DNA of 7,121 bases from contig CAAFWX010000281.1 in assembly GCA_900766795.1 (NCBI GenBank), positions 1 through 7,121 of the forward strand. Direction: 5' to 3'. Below are positions 1-6,044 of the stretch, in pieces. Origin of the DNA: Oscillospiraceae bacterium. GTDB taxonomy: Bacteria > Bacillota_A > Clostridia > Oscillospirales > Ruminococcaceae. The notes under the pieces are model-generated. The model saw only the letters and a list, made by a program, of their open reading frames with translations. It made no database searches and was not told where the DNA came from. The position numbers and the translations under genes are program-made. Numbering within the stretch: the first letter of the stretch is position 1; the number at the start of each line of letters is the position of its first letter.

Positions 1-163
1 CTCCCCCAGCCGTCTTATCCAGCGCCAACGCCAGCGCCTCCGACTGTATCAATGTGTTCTGCAGGGGGTCGCCCTCGCGGATACGCATGGTTCTTCTTAT
101 TTCCTTCGGGATAACGATTCTTCCGAGGTCGTCTATTCTGCGGACAATTCCTGTTGCTTTCAT
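1..163 (-). CDS. AbrB/SpoVT-family transcriptional regulator, N-terminal part (runs off window)
   Basis: This is the start of a swapped-hairpin AbrB-type DNA-binding protein, a cytoplasmic transition-state or sporulation regulator in Clostridia and Bacilli. The first 34 residues match the family closely: they begin MKATGIVRRIDDLGR, then carry the IPKEIRR core and the REGDPL turn. An AGGAAAGGA ribosome binding site lies upstream (about 175-183), so the ATG at 161-163 is secure. The frame is open for 54 codons to the window edge. From residue 35 on (QNTLIQSEALALALDK) the sequence no longer resembles the family, which normally continues with an acidic/aromatic strand such as EIF or EIY. The change falls at base 61/62, inside a CTGCAG hexamer. 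It may be a breakpoint or frame disruption rather than a true divergent tail. The gene follows the metallo-hydrolase on the same strand after about 108 bases. Upstream only a weak promoter-like pair (ACGACA, TACTAT) is visible. The family call is sure for the N-terminus and uncertain for the whole gene. Confidence 0.8.
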   Translation of the reverse strand, partial: MKATGIVRRIDDLGRIVIPKEIRRTMRIREGDPLQNTLIQSEALALALDKTAGG

Positions 164-271
164 GGTATATGATTTCCTTTCCTGAATTTATATAGTAATT
201 ATTTTTGAGATTTCTGTCGTCGCAAATATTGTCTGCATTTGTCGGGAATTTATTCATGCGAGGTCGACATT

Positions 272-1369
272 TTAAAAGCAAGCGGAAATTGAATCATGCA
301 TTATATTGGATTTGCAAGTAAAAAAAGGGTTAATTGGAAACTCCACCGAATGATAAGGAATCACGCGCTGAAAATCGTTATGTTCAGCCAGCAGCTTGTA
401 TTCCTTGTAATTCTGATGAACAGGGTATCTCACCGGTTTCATTCTGCCGTCTTGTATCAGCTTTTCGCTGAAAGACCCATGTTCCACTGTACCGGTCATT
501 ACACCGCAGCCGCCGTCATGGATAACCCTCTGAGCGGCTGCCTGCGAATTCTCTGAACGTAGCTGCGGGTCGCTAAGGAACAGTATATCACAGCGGAGGT
601 TCGGCTCATATTCAAGCGCAGTACAAACTGCGCTTTTGTACCAGTACAAGTTGTCGGGAATACTACAAAGCTGCTCTAAAAAATGCGCGTCTGCGCAGCA
701 GACATATTCTAGGAAATTCTCCCGAAGCAGTTTCAGCAGCTCTATTCCTCTGCCGTATTTCGGAACCGGAAAAAACAGAGTTTCATACTGCTTTTTTAGC
801 TGCCGTACCGCTGTAACAATCTCGTCGCAGCACCCCGTGTAATTTCTTTCGTCATTGCCATATGCGCAGTCAAGCACCGCAAACTCGGCGCTTCTGCCGC
901 GGATATTATCGCAAAAGTAGACAGGGGAATTTTCCGTGTAATCCCCGGAAAACAGCGCAGAGCTTTTTTCCGAATGGAAATGATACCACACGCTCCCCGC
1001 GCAATGCCCCGCTCTGCCGTACTCCAGCTTTATTCCGCCAATCTTGCCTGAATTTCCGCTGCAAATGATCTCAAGAGAAACAGCATTTTTGACAGTAAAC
1101 GGAAGCTGCTCTAGCGTACAGCGCGAAGCTACTGTCAGACCGCAAAACCCTTTCTCATATATCCACGGAATTGCACCCGTATGGTCTGCATGGGAGTGTG
1201 TCAAAAACAGGTATTTCACACGACGGATTTCCTCGCAGGTGAGCCGCGGAAACGGGTCGTCGGAGCCTGCCATTATCCCGCAATCAACCATAAATGTGTT
1301 ATCGCCGTTCTCCACAAGAAAACAGTTCCTGCCATGTTCGCCGCAACCGCCTGCAATCTTCAGTTTCAT
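272..1369 (-). CDS. MBL-fold metallo-hydrolase, beta-CASP-like
   Basis: A complete 365-residue metallo-beta-lactamase-fold protein with no signal peptide, so cytoplasmic. The metal-binding motifs are in order: HSHADH at residues 58-63, GHCAGS with His122, and SGDY with Asp143. Further on, FFPVPKYGRG (about 199-208) resembles the PVFAVGR-type segment of beta-CASP nucleases, and IPYHSVEF with His340 sits where the last metal histidine is expected. These features suggest a Zn-dependent hydrolase related to the RNA-processing beta-CASP group, but the substrate cannot be read from the sequence. The ATG lies one base after the permease stop, and an AGAAAGGG ribosome binding site sits inside the permease's final codons, so the two are translationally coupled. 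Twenty cysteines (5.5 per cent) is high for a bacterial cytosolic enzyme. The last ~15 residues, after INPFFTC, are unremarkable and could be variable tail. No terminator hairpin is visible after the stop. Confidence 0.85.
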   Translation of the reverse strand: MKLKIAGGCGEHGRNCFLVENGDNTFMVDCGIMAGSDDPFPRLTCEEIRRVKYLFLTHSHADHTGAIPWIYEKGFCGLTVASRCTLEQLPFTVKNAVSLEIICSGNSGKIGGIKLEYGRAGHCAGSVWYHFHSEKSSALFSGDYTENSPVYFCDNIRGRSAEFAVLDCAYGNDERNYTGCCDEIVTAVRQLKKQYETLFFPVPKYGRGIELLKLLRENFLEYVCCADAHFLEQLCSIPDNLYWYKSAVCTALEYEPNLRCDILFLSDPQLRSENSQAAAQRVIHDGGCGVMTGTVEHGSFSEKLIQDGRMKPVRYPVHQNYKEYKLLAEHNDFQRVIPYHSVEFPINPFFTCKSNIMHDSISACF

Positions 1370-1370
1370 T

Positions 1371-2594
1371 TTAATGCCCTTTCTGCCTGTCGATAAAGCA
1401 ATTCAGGATAAGCAGCGCCGTTGTCGTGAACAGCACGCACAGCACCGCCATAGCCATGCCCACCGACACGCTCCCCTGCTCAAATTCCCGCACGATGTAT
1501 GTAGATACCACCAGCGTATTCGGCGGCGCGATAAGGCTTGCCGTTACCAGCTCACGGAACGAGATTATGAACGTCATCATCCAGCCTGTCAGAACGCCTT
1601 TCATAATAAGCGGCAGCGTCACCCTTCGGAAGATGTACAGCGGACTTCCCCCGAACACCTGCGCCGCCGATTCCAGACTTCCGGATATCTGCGTGAACGA
1701 GGACGTCACATACTGTATCGTGTACGGCAGGAACAGCGCCACATACGCAACTATCATTATTCCCAGCGTGTTGTACAGCGGAATGATATTGTATATCTGA
1801 TTCCAGAAGAGCATTATACAAATAACAAGGACTATTCCCGGCAGCATTTCCGGCAGAAGCCCTATTGCCTCCACAACCTTTCCCGGCTTTGAACGGGCTT
1901 TCCGTATCGCTATAACTATGAGCGTACCGAGTATTGCGCATATCGTAGCCGCGCTTACCGCTAGGATAAGGCTGTTCCCAAGCGCGCGGATTCCTTTTTC
2001 GTTTTCGGTGAACAGGTCAATGTAATGCTGCAAGGTGAAATTTCCCGCCTGAAAGCCGTATCCGCGCAGCTTTATCAGCGACGTGGAAATCACCGAGAAA
2101 TAAGGCACTCCCACTGAAAAAAGCAGCACTATCCCGATATACACCCAGCTTACTATTTTCACAGGAACGCTGAGCTTCATCTCGCTGAACCTGCTGCCCT
2201 TGCCGCTTACTAGGTTGTAGCTGCGCCGTGCGGTGACGTAATTCTGAAGCAGCCACATCATCAGGCACACCCCTATCAGCACAGAAGCCAGCACCGCGGA
2301 TTTTCCGAAATCAATTGGCGCTCCCGTCGCATAGCGGTGTATCTCCGTGGTGAAGACATAATAGCCTATCCGTTTGCCGAGGGTCGCGGGAGTGCCGTAC
2401 TCCGCGATAGTCTTTACGAACACCAGCAGCGCGCCTATCGCATAGTTTCCGCTGATAAGCGGCAGGAATATCCTGCGCATTCTGCTACCGAAGCCTGCCC
2501 CGAATACCGCGCCTGACTCCTCAAGGCTTGACGGAATATTGAGCATAGCATTTTTGAGTATCGTCAGCATGAACGGGAAAACGTGCAGGCTCAT
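1371..2594 (-). pseudogene. Fused two-domain iron-type ABC transporter permease (FbpB-like), 5' end missing
   Basis: This is the C-terminal part of an integral membrane permease of the binding-protein-dependent Fe(III)/FbpB type, in which two permease domains are fused in one chain. Counting from the ATG at 2594, 407 residues remain. The first ABC-coupling (EAA) loop is at about 25-46 (EESGAVFGAG...FLPL) and the second, complete, is at about 318-339 (ESAAQVFGGS...TLPL). Hydrophobic helices lie between and after them. Full-length relatives are roughly 550 residues, so the N-terminal helices (about 150 residues) are missing. The open frame continues upstream to 2705, but there it is antisense to an IS3 transposase piece and resembles nothing in the permease family. 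No good ribosome binding site precedes 2594. The chain is therefore broken, not just mis-started. No binding protein or ATPase partner is present upstream, where an operon would normally have them. Apart from the lost 5' end the frame is clean, without stops, so the break is recent or artificial. Confidence 0.8.
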
Positions 2595-2775
2595 TAAAAA
2601 AATTGAATGCCTTGGTTTCCGAGAGGGTACGGCAATAGAAAAAGCGCAAGTGATTTGGAAACTGAGGCATGAACATAATGTAGGACTGCTCAAAGATATT
2701 GCCAAAATTCCTCACAGCACCTACTACTATTACAGCAAGCAATTCGATAATCAAAAGCTTGACAAATACAGCAAT
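2590..2775 (+). mobile_element. IS3-family (IS150-like) transposase, internal fragment
   Basis: One plus-strand frame reads LIKKIECLGF, then IEKAQVIWKLRHEHNVGLL and HSTYYYYSK...DKYSN. This is the typical junction of IS3-family transposases: the end of the OrfA-type leucine-zipper segment, then the start of OrfB with its 'lrhe...hlL..i.i.rStyYyy' helix-turn-helix pattern. The following rve/DDE integrase core (HTH_21 onward) is absent; after DKYSN the frame loses all resemblance. The upstream OrfA helix-turn-helix is absent too, because the left edge runs directly into the permease gene. No terminal inverted repeats or target duplication were found at either edge. It is therefore an internal scrap of about 185 bases, not an insertion. 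It is more A/T-rich than the neighbouring permease, as expected for foreign DNA. The family call is fairly sure; the subgroup is less so. Confidence 0.7.
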
Positions 2776-2881
2776 TTTGTACATCTTCATTTCATTCAAG
2801 CTTTCTTTCAGTATATCATGTCGGAGCAAAATCTGATACCACATTTCAGTAAATACCGAAAAAATCATACAGCCGATGCGT

Positions 2882-3256
2882 TCATTTTTCACCGGACGCT
2901 TGCTCATATGCCTTGTCGAAGAACAATTCCTGACAATTCACCTTTTCGTTATCGTTCTCTACGCGGGTATAATTTCCGTCGTTATTCAGCTCCCGTGCCT
3001 GAACATTATCCTCCATTATCTTGCTGAACATAAAGAATATCTGCTCTCTGATACGCTTGTCGCAGACCGGAGCCGCGACCTCCACACGGCGAAGAGTGTT
3101 TCTCGTCATGAAATCGGCGGACGCAATGTAGACCTTTGCCGCATCGCCCCTGCCGAAAATGTAAATTCTCGAATGCTCAAGAAAACGTCCCACAACGTTC
3201 ACTACCCGGATATTCTCTGTTTCTCCCGCAACTCCCGGGATAAGGCAGCATATTCC
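2882..3256 (-). pseudogene. ppk: Polyphosphate kinase 1, C-terminal fragment
   Basis: The minus-strand frame reads GICCLIPGVAGETENIRV, then VVGRFLEHSRIYIFG, KVYIASADFMTRN and RRVEVAAPV, and ends ...AYEQASGEK with a stop at 2882-2884. This is the C-terminal domain of PPK1, the membrane-associated enzyme that makes polyphosphate from ATP. The RFLEHSRIY segment is among its most conserved and, to my knowledge, carries the second catalytic-region histidine. Only about 124 of roughly 700 residues remain: the N-terminal and helical domains and the autophosphorylated histidine region are gone. The 5' edge is a sharp joint at 3257 to a chemoreceptor gene on the same strand but in another frame. No start codon or ribosome binding site fits the fragment, so it should not make product on its own. 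The remaining sequence has no internal stop or frameshift and ends at a family-typical place. Confidence 0.85.
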
Positions 3257-4301
3257 TGCGTGTGGAGTCAACCAGCACTCCCGCCTCGTCATCGGAGTTA
3301 CACTGTTCGATGTCGGATTTCAGGTCGCCGTATGCAAGAAGCTCAATTCGTTTGGTGCAGTCGCAAAGGGGCTTAACTATACGCTTCGATGTGCCTGCGA
3401 TAAGGATTATGCTGAGGATTATCACCGCCGCAGTGCCGATTCCCAGCACCACAAGCCCGACAATCTGCCTGTGAATAAACTCAAAATGGTTGACAGTCAC
3501 TGCCAGTACCCAGCCGCTTCCCTTATCAATGGGAACAAAGCAGGCGATACGATGGCTTGTGCTGTCGGAGTATTTCATGCAGCCGCTGCGCTCAGACAGC
3601 ATTTGCGAAATCACCTCTGCCTGTCCCGCCATGGAGGGGTCATTCTGTGACAGTGCTATGCAGTTGGTGAGGCAGCTTGCGAGGGAGTAATCGCTGTGCG
3701 CAATGTACGTTCCTTCGTTGTCTATGATATAGTTTACGCCGTCATTTCCAACCTGCACTCCTCCGATTATGTCCGAAAAAAGCTTGGCGTCGCACGCACC
3801 GTAAACCGCTCCGCAGAATTTGCCGCTGCGGATAATCGGCGCACAGAAAAGCACGGAAAGCGCTCCGTTTCCGTCCTTTGACGAATACGGGTCGTAGGTC
3901 ACGGTGCTCAGCGTGCTTCGGCAGTCCTTGAAATACTGACGCTCGGAAAAGTCGCTTCCGTTCTGGTTTACGCCGTTTTCGTCGGTGTAGCCTATGCGCA
4001 GAAACCCGCTGCGCTGTTTCACTTCTTCAAGAAACTCCATTGCCTTTTCAGAGTCGAAGTTTTCATCACGGAATATCTGATTTGAGGCTGCTTCGCTGAC
4101 AGCGGTTTCGTATACGTCAAGCCGATTTTCTATCGCCAGAGCGGAAATTTTCGCGGTTTCATTTATGCTGTCCTCCAGCGCAGAAGTAGTGTTCATTATC
4201 CCGCCGATTGATGAATATGCCAGAAGAATTACCGCTATCAGCAGCATTGGGACGATTGCCAGACTCATTATTTTTGAACGAATCGAGTGCTTGACTTGCA
4301 T
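3177..4301 (-). pseudogene. Methyl-accepting chemotaxis protein, Cache sensor and HAMP only; signalling domain lost
   Basis: A membrane chemoreceptor cut short. With the ATG at 4299-4301, a first transmembrane helix is at about 10-32 and an extracytoplasmic Cache-type sensor at about 33-276 (landmarks GYTDENG, FSERQYFKD, GAVYGACD, IIDNEGTYIAHSD). The second helix is at about 280-303, with HAMP at about 304-348 (RIVKPL...DDEAGVLVDSTR). Here the gene joins polyphosphate kinase sequence out of frame at 3257; about 26 unrelated residues follow to a stop at 3177. The ~300-residue methylation and CheA/CheW-binding domain is missing, so the product could bind ligand but not signal. A GTG at 4322 is also in frame, but the ATG has a better AAAGGG site eight bases upstream, while the GTG directly abuts its AAGG. 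The gene lies divergent from the binding-protein/chemoreceptor pair. Its promoter is at 4401-4429, with an intrinsic terminator between promoter and start. Confidence 0.85.
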
Positions 4302-4335
4302 GTGTTTCACCCTTTCTTCCACCTTAATCGCAGAA

Positions 4336-4382
4336 AAACAAAAAGCGCTCCAAATCAGACATAACTGAACGGAGCGCCTTTG
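4336..4382 (-). terminator. Intrinsic terminator in the leader of the Cache chemoreceptor
   Basis: On the minus strand, GCGCTCC pairs with GGAGCGC (7 bp; plus-strand 4371-4377 with 4345-4351). A G-U pair and three A-U pairs extend the stem. A smaller TCAG/CTGA pairing lies in the loop, and TTTTTGTTTTT follows. It is a textbook rho-independent terminator for minus-strand transcripts. It sits about 35 bases upstream of the chemoreceptor start and only ~15-20 bases after the predicted transcription start. On the plus strand the following T-run is short (CCTTTG), so termination in that direction would be weak. Confidence 0.8.
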
Positions 4383-4400
4383 CTGCGTATTCTTATTTTA

Positions 4401-4429
4401 ATTCTACCATTCGTACTCAATAAAGTCAA
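4401..4429 (-). promoter_or_regulatory. Sigma-A-type promoter reading toward the Cache chemoreceptor
   Basis: The minus strand has TTGACT (plus 4424-4429), a 17-base spacer and TAGAAT (plus 4401-4406), five of six matches at each box with ideal spacing. The predicted start of transcription is near 4393-4395. The first thing transcribed is the intrinsic terminator at 4336-4382, so full-length message for the chemoreceptor would require read-through. Confidence 0.75.
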
Positions 4430-4468
4430 TATACATATTGAACAAATTCGACATCTGAATGAAATGTG

Positions 4469-4500
4469 ATTTGCATAATGTTGTCTGCAAAGCTGCAAAT
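4469..4500. repeat. TGCAAA inverted and direct repeat cluster
   Basis: ATTTGCA at 4469-4475 is the inverse of TGCAAAT at 4494-4500. CTGCAAA occurs twice in tandem at 4485-4491 and 4493-4499, eight bases apart. The cluster sits upstream of the minus-strand promoter and in the middle of the divergent region, so it could be an operator for a regulator of either gene. The regulator is not identifiable from sequence alone. Confidence 0.4.
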
Positions 4501-4524
4501 ACCCAAATGTTCCTTTCAATGTTT

Positions 4525-4586
4525 CGCCCCGTTATGCAACGAGTAACGGGGCGGCTGCCGAGCGCTTTGGTACTCCGAATATGGAG
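4525..4586. other. Hairpin-rich intergenic island, unrecognised
   Basis: Three hairpins lie in a row. The first is a perfect 10-bp stem, CGCCCCGTTA with TAACGGGGCG (4525-4534 with 4544-4553), around a 9-base loop. The second is CCGA with TTGG (4558-4561 with 4567-4570). The third is CTCC with GGAG (4573-4576 with 4583-4586). The island is G/C-rich between A/T-rich flanks. No T-run follows on either strand, so it is not an ordinary terminator. It matches no riboswitch class I can recall. It could be a structured RNA, a small palindromic repeat element, or a remnant of another gene. Together with the promoters, terminator, repeats and small ORF listed separately, it fills the 456-base gap between 4302 and 4757. 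Confidence 0.4.
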
Positions 4587-4597
4587 AGGGAACGAAC

Positions 4598-4654
4598 ATG
4601 ATTATTGGCGCAGAAAAAGGATATTTAACACGGAGAATGCAATGGGTTGAATAA
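4598..4654 (+). CDS. Possible 18-residue small ORF
   Basis: ATG at 4598 follows a good ribosome binding site (GGAGAGGG at 4583-4590, seven bases upstream) and encodes MIIGAEKGYLTRRMQWVE before TAA. It sits directly after the hairpin island and ends 14 bases before the promoter of the binding-protein gene. It would therefore need its own promoter, which is not obvious. No relative is recognised. It may be a chance ORF, a leader-type peptide or the remains of a larger gene; a second overlapping frame is also open here, as expected if the region is not protein-coding at all. Confidence 0.2.
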   Translation: MIIGAEKGYLTRRMQWVE

Positions 4655-4668
4655 ATTGCACTTTAATA

Positions 4669-4697
4669 TTGACACTTGTTAAAAAATATTGTATAAT
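4669..4697 (+). promoter_or_regulatory. Consensus sigma-A promoter for the binding-protein/chemoreceptor operon
   Basis: TTGACA at 4669-4674, a 17-base spacer and TATAAT at 4692-4697 form a perfect housekeeping promoter. Transcription should start near 4703-4705, giving an untranslated leader of about 53 bases to the TTG start. The perfect boxes suggest high basal expression. Confidence 0.9.
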
Positions 4698-4739
4698 ATA
4701 GCTATATGAGATTATTCGGCACAATATCTGAAGTTTAAA

Positions 4740-4749
4740 GGAAAGAGGG
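4740..4749 (+). promoter_or_regulatory. Ribosome binding site that decides the TTG start
   Basis: GGAAAGAGGG ends eight bases before the TTG at 4758. An ATG at 4753 is only three bases away from the site and reads ATG TTT TGA, a two-codon ORF in another frame that overlaps the TTG, so TTG is the working start of the lipoprotein. Confidence 0.7.
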
Positions 4750-4757
4750 TATATGTT

Positions 4758-6032
4758 TTGAAAATCAAAAGACTATTATCATGCGTGGTAACTGCTGCAA
4801 TGCTTCTGGCGCTTTGTTCCTGCTCGGGGAATACCGAATCCACCGATGGAGCGCAGGATATTTCTCATGTTTCGGAGGAAAGCGGTGTTAAGGAGCAGGT
4901 TGAGCTTACTGTCTGGGCGGAGGAGCCTGCGTTTGACACAACCAACAAGATGATTGACAGCTTCAAGCGTGAGTACGCCGACGAGGCGGATTTCAACATC
5001 ACAATCGTGCAGAATTTTGACAGCAAGACCAGAGATGTAATGCTTGCTGATGTTCACCATGGCGCGGATGTTTTCCCGCTGCCGGACGACCAGCTTTCCG
5101 TGATGGTTGCGGGCGGCGTTCTGGACGCAGTGCCGAATGCCGCTGAAACAAGCGCCGCCAACACACCCGAGTCTGTTTTCGCCGCCAGCATAGGCGATAC
5201 GCTTTACGCCTACCCGATGACCGCGGACAATGGCTATTTCCTCTATTACGACAAGGACTACCTGTCCGAAAGCGACGTTGCTTCTCTGGACAAAATCCTG
5301 AGCGTCTGCGAGAAAAACGGCAAGGAGTTCAGCATGGAGTTCAACTCGGGCTGGTATATGTACGCGTTCTTCGGCAACACGGGCATGGAGCTTGGGCTGA
5401 ACAGCGACGGAGTGACCAATTACTGCACATGGAATTCCACCGAAAACGAGATAAAGGGCACGGATGTAGTCGAGGCAATGGTGAAATACACCTCCAGCCC
5501 CGCGTTCGTGACTCGTTCTGACGGCGACCTTCCTGCGGCGCTTGAGGAGGGAAAGGTTATCGCGGCGATAAGCGGCGTGTGGAACAATCTGGCGGTGGAA
5601 AAAGCGTGGGGAAGCGACTATGGCGCATGCAAGCTGCCTACATATACCGTTAGCGGAAAAGAGGTTCAGATGTCCTCTTTCATTGGATTCAAGATGATGG
5701 GCGTGAACTATTACAGCGAGCACAAGGAATGGGCGCACAAGCTTGCTGCGTGGATGACCAACGAGCAGAACCAAACCCTGTCCTTTACCGACCGCAACAT
5801 CGGTCCTTCGAACATCAAAGCAGCCGCTTCCGACGAGGTGCTTAAGGTTACGGCAATTCAGGCGGTAATCGAGCAGTCCGAATACGGCAAGCTTCAGCGT
5901 GTGGGAAACAAGTTCTGGACGCCCTGCACGGAATTTGCCGACACCATTCTTGCGGGAAATCCGACGCACATTGACCACCAGAAGCTGTTAGATACGCTGG
6001 TGAATAACATCACGGCGTCTATCGTGGACTAA
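4758..6032 (+). CDS. Family 1 (MalE-like) extracellular solute-binding lipoprotein
   Basis: A complete 424-residue sugar-type solute-binding protein anchored to the outer face of the membrane. A signal peptide (MKIKRLL, hydrophobic core at about 9-19) ends in LALCSCSG, giving a lipidated cysteine at 20 or 22, followed by an acidic, Ser-rich linker to about residue 50. The mature part opens with VELTVWAEEP, typical of family 1 maltose/oligosaccharide binders. It shows GADVFPLPDDQLSVMVAGGVLDAV (about 102-125, hinge region). The C-terminal lobe pattern SSFIGFKMMGVN, then AHKLAAWMTNEQNQ and GPSN, matches maltodextrin-type binders. The ligand cannot be named. Translation starts at TTG, the only start that keeps the signal peptide and fits the ribosome binding site. 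A consensus promoter lies upstream and a chemoreceptor gene follows 12 bases after the stop. No cognate permease or ATPase is in the window, so a role in chemosensing, transport or both remains open. Confidence 0.9.
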   Translation: MKIKRLLSCVVTAAMLLALCSCSGNTESTDGAQDISHVSEESGVKEQVELTVWAEEPAFDTTNKMIDSFKREYADEADFNITIVQNFDSKTRDVMLADVHHGADVFPLPDDQLSVMVAGGVLDAVPNAAETSAANTPESVFAASIGDTLYAYPMTADNGYFLYYDKDYLSESDVASLDKILSVCEKNGKEFSMEFNSGWYMYAFFGNTGMELGLNSDGVTNYCTWNSTENEIKGTDVVEAMVKYTSSPAFVTRSDGDLPAALEEGKVIAAISGVWNNLAVEKAWGSDYGACKLPTYTVSGKEVQMSSFIGFKMMGVNYYSEHKEWAHKLAAWMTNEQNQTLSFTDRNIGPSNIKAAASDEVLKVTAIQAVIEQSEYGKLQRVGNKFWTPCTEFADTILAGNPTHIDHQKLLDTLVNNITASIVD

Positions 6033-6040
6033 GGAGGTGG
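6032..6040 (+). promoter_or_regulatory. Strong ribosome binding site for the downstream chemoreceptor
   Basis: AGGAGGTGG overlaps the last base of the binding-protein stop and ends four bases before the ATG at 6045. This near-perfect Shine-Dalgarno sequence fixes the start and ties translation of the receptor to the binding-protein message. Confidence 0.85.
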
Positions 6041-6044
6041 GAAG

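Noticed and set aside
59..268. Restriction-type palindromes CTGCAG (59-64) and GTCGAC (263-268) as signs of a cloning joint
   Set aside because: Six-base palindromes occur by chance at this frequency; the second is in an intergenic region with no change of sequence character. Only the first coincides with a family departure, noted as a finding.
1044..1892. A 282-codon plus-strand open frame
   Set aside because: It spans the ends of the hydrolase and permease genes on the opposite strand, is rich in Arg/His/Gln from reversed codons, and has no domain pattern.
2595..2907. Minus-strand open frame with a hydrophobic MYKIAVFVKLLIIELL stretch, like a small membrane protein
   Set aside because: The stretch is the reverse of the IS3 transposase coding sequence, whose family pattern is convincing; the frame also crosses the joint and the permease in the wrong frame.
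4330..4400. c-di-GMP riboswitch before the chemoreceptor, a common arrangement in Clostridia
   Set aside because: Neither class I nor class II core motifs are present, and only about 20 bases lie between the predicted transcript start and the terminator.
4555..4572. Catabolite-responsive (cre-like) AGCGCT palindrome upstream of the sugar-binding gene
   Set aside because: The TG...CA outer bases of the cre consensus are missing, and the site is about 100 bases above the promoter.
4779..5978. A 399-codon minus-strand open frame opposite the binding-protein gene
   Set aside because: It is antisense to a well-recognised lipoprotein, has no family resemblance and arises from the codon bias of the true gene.
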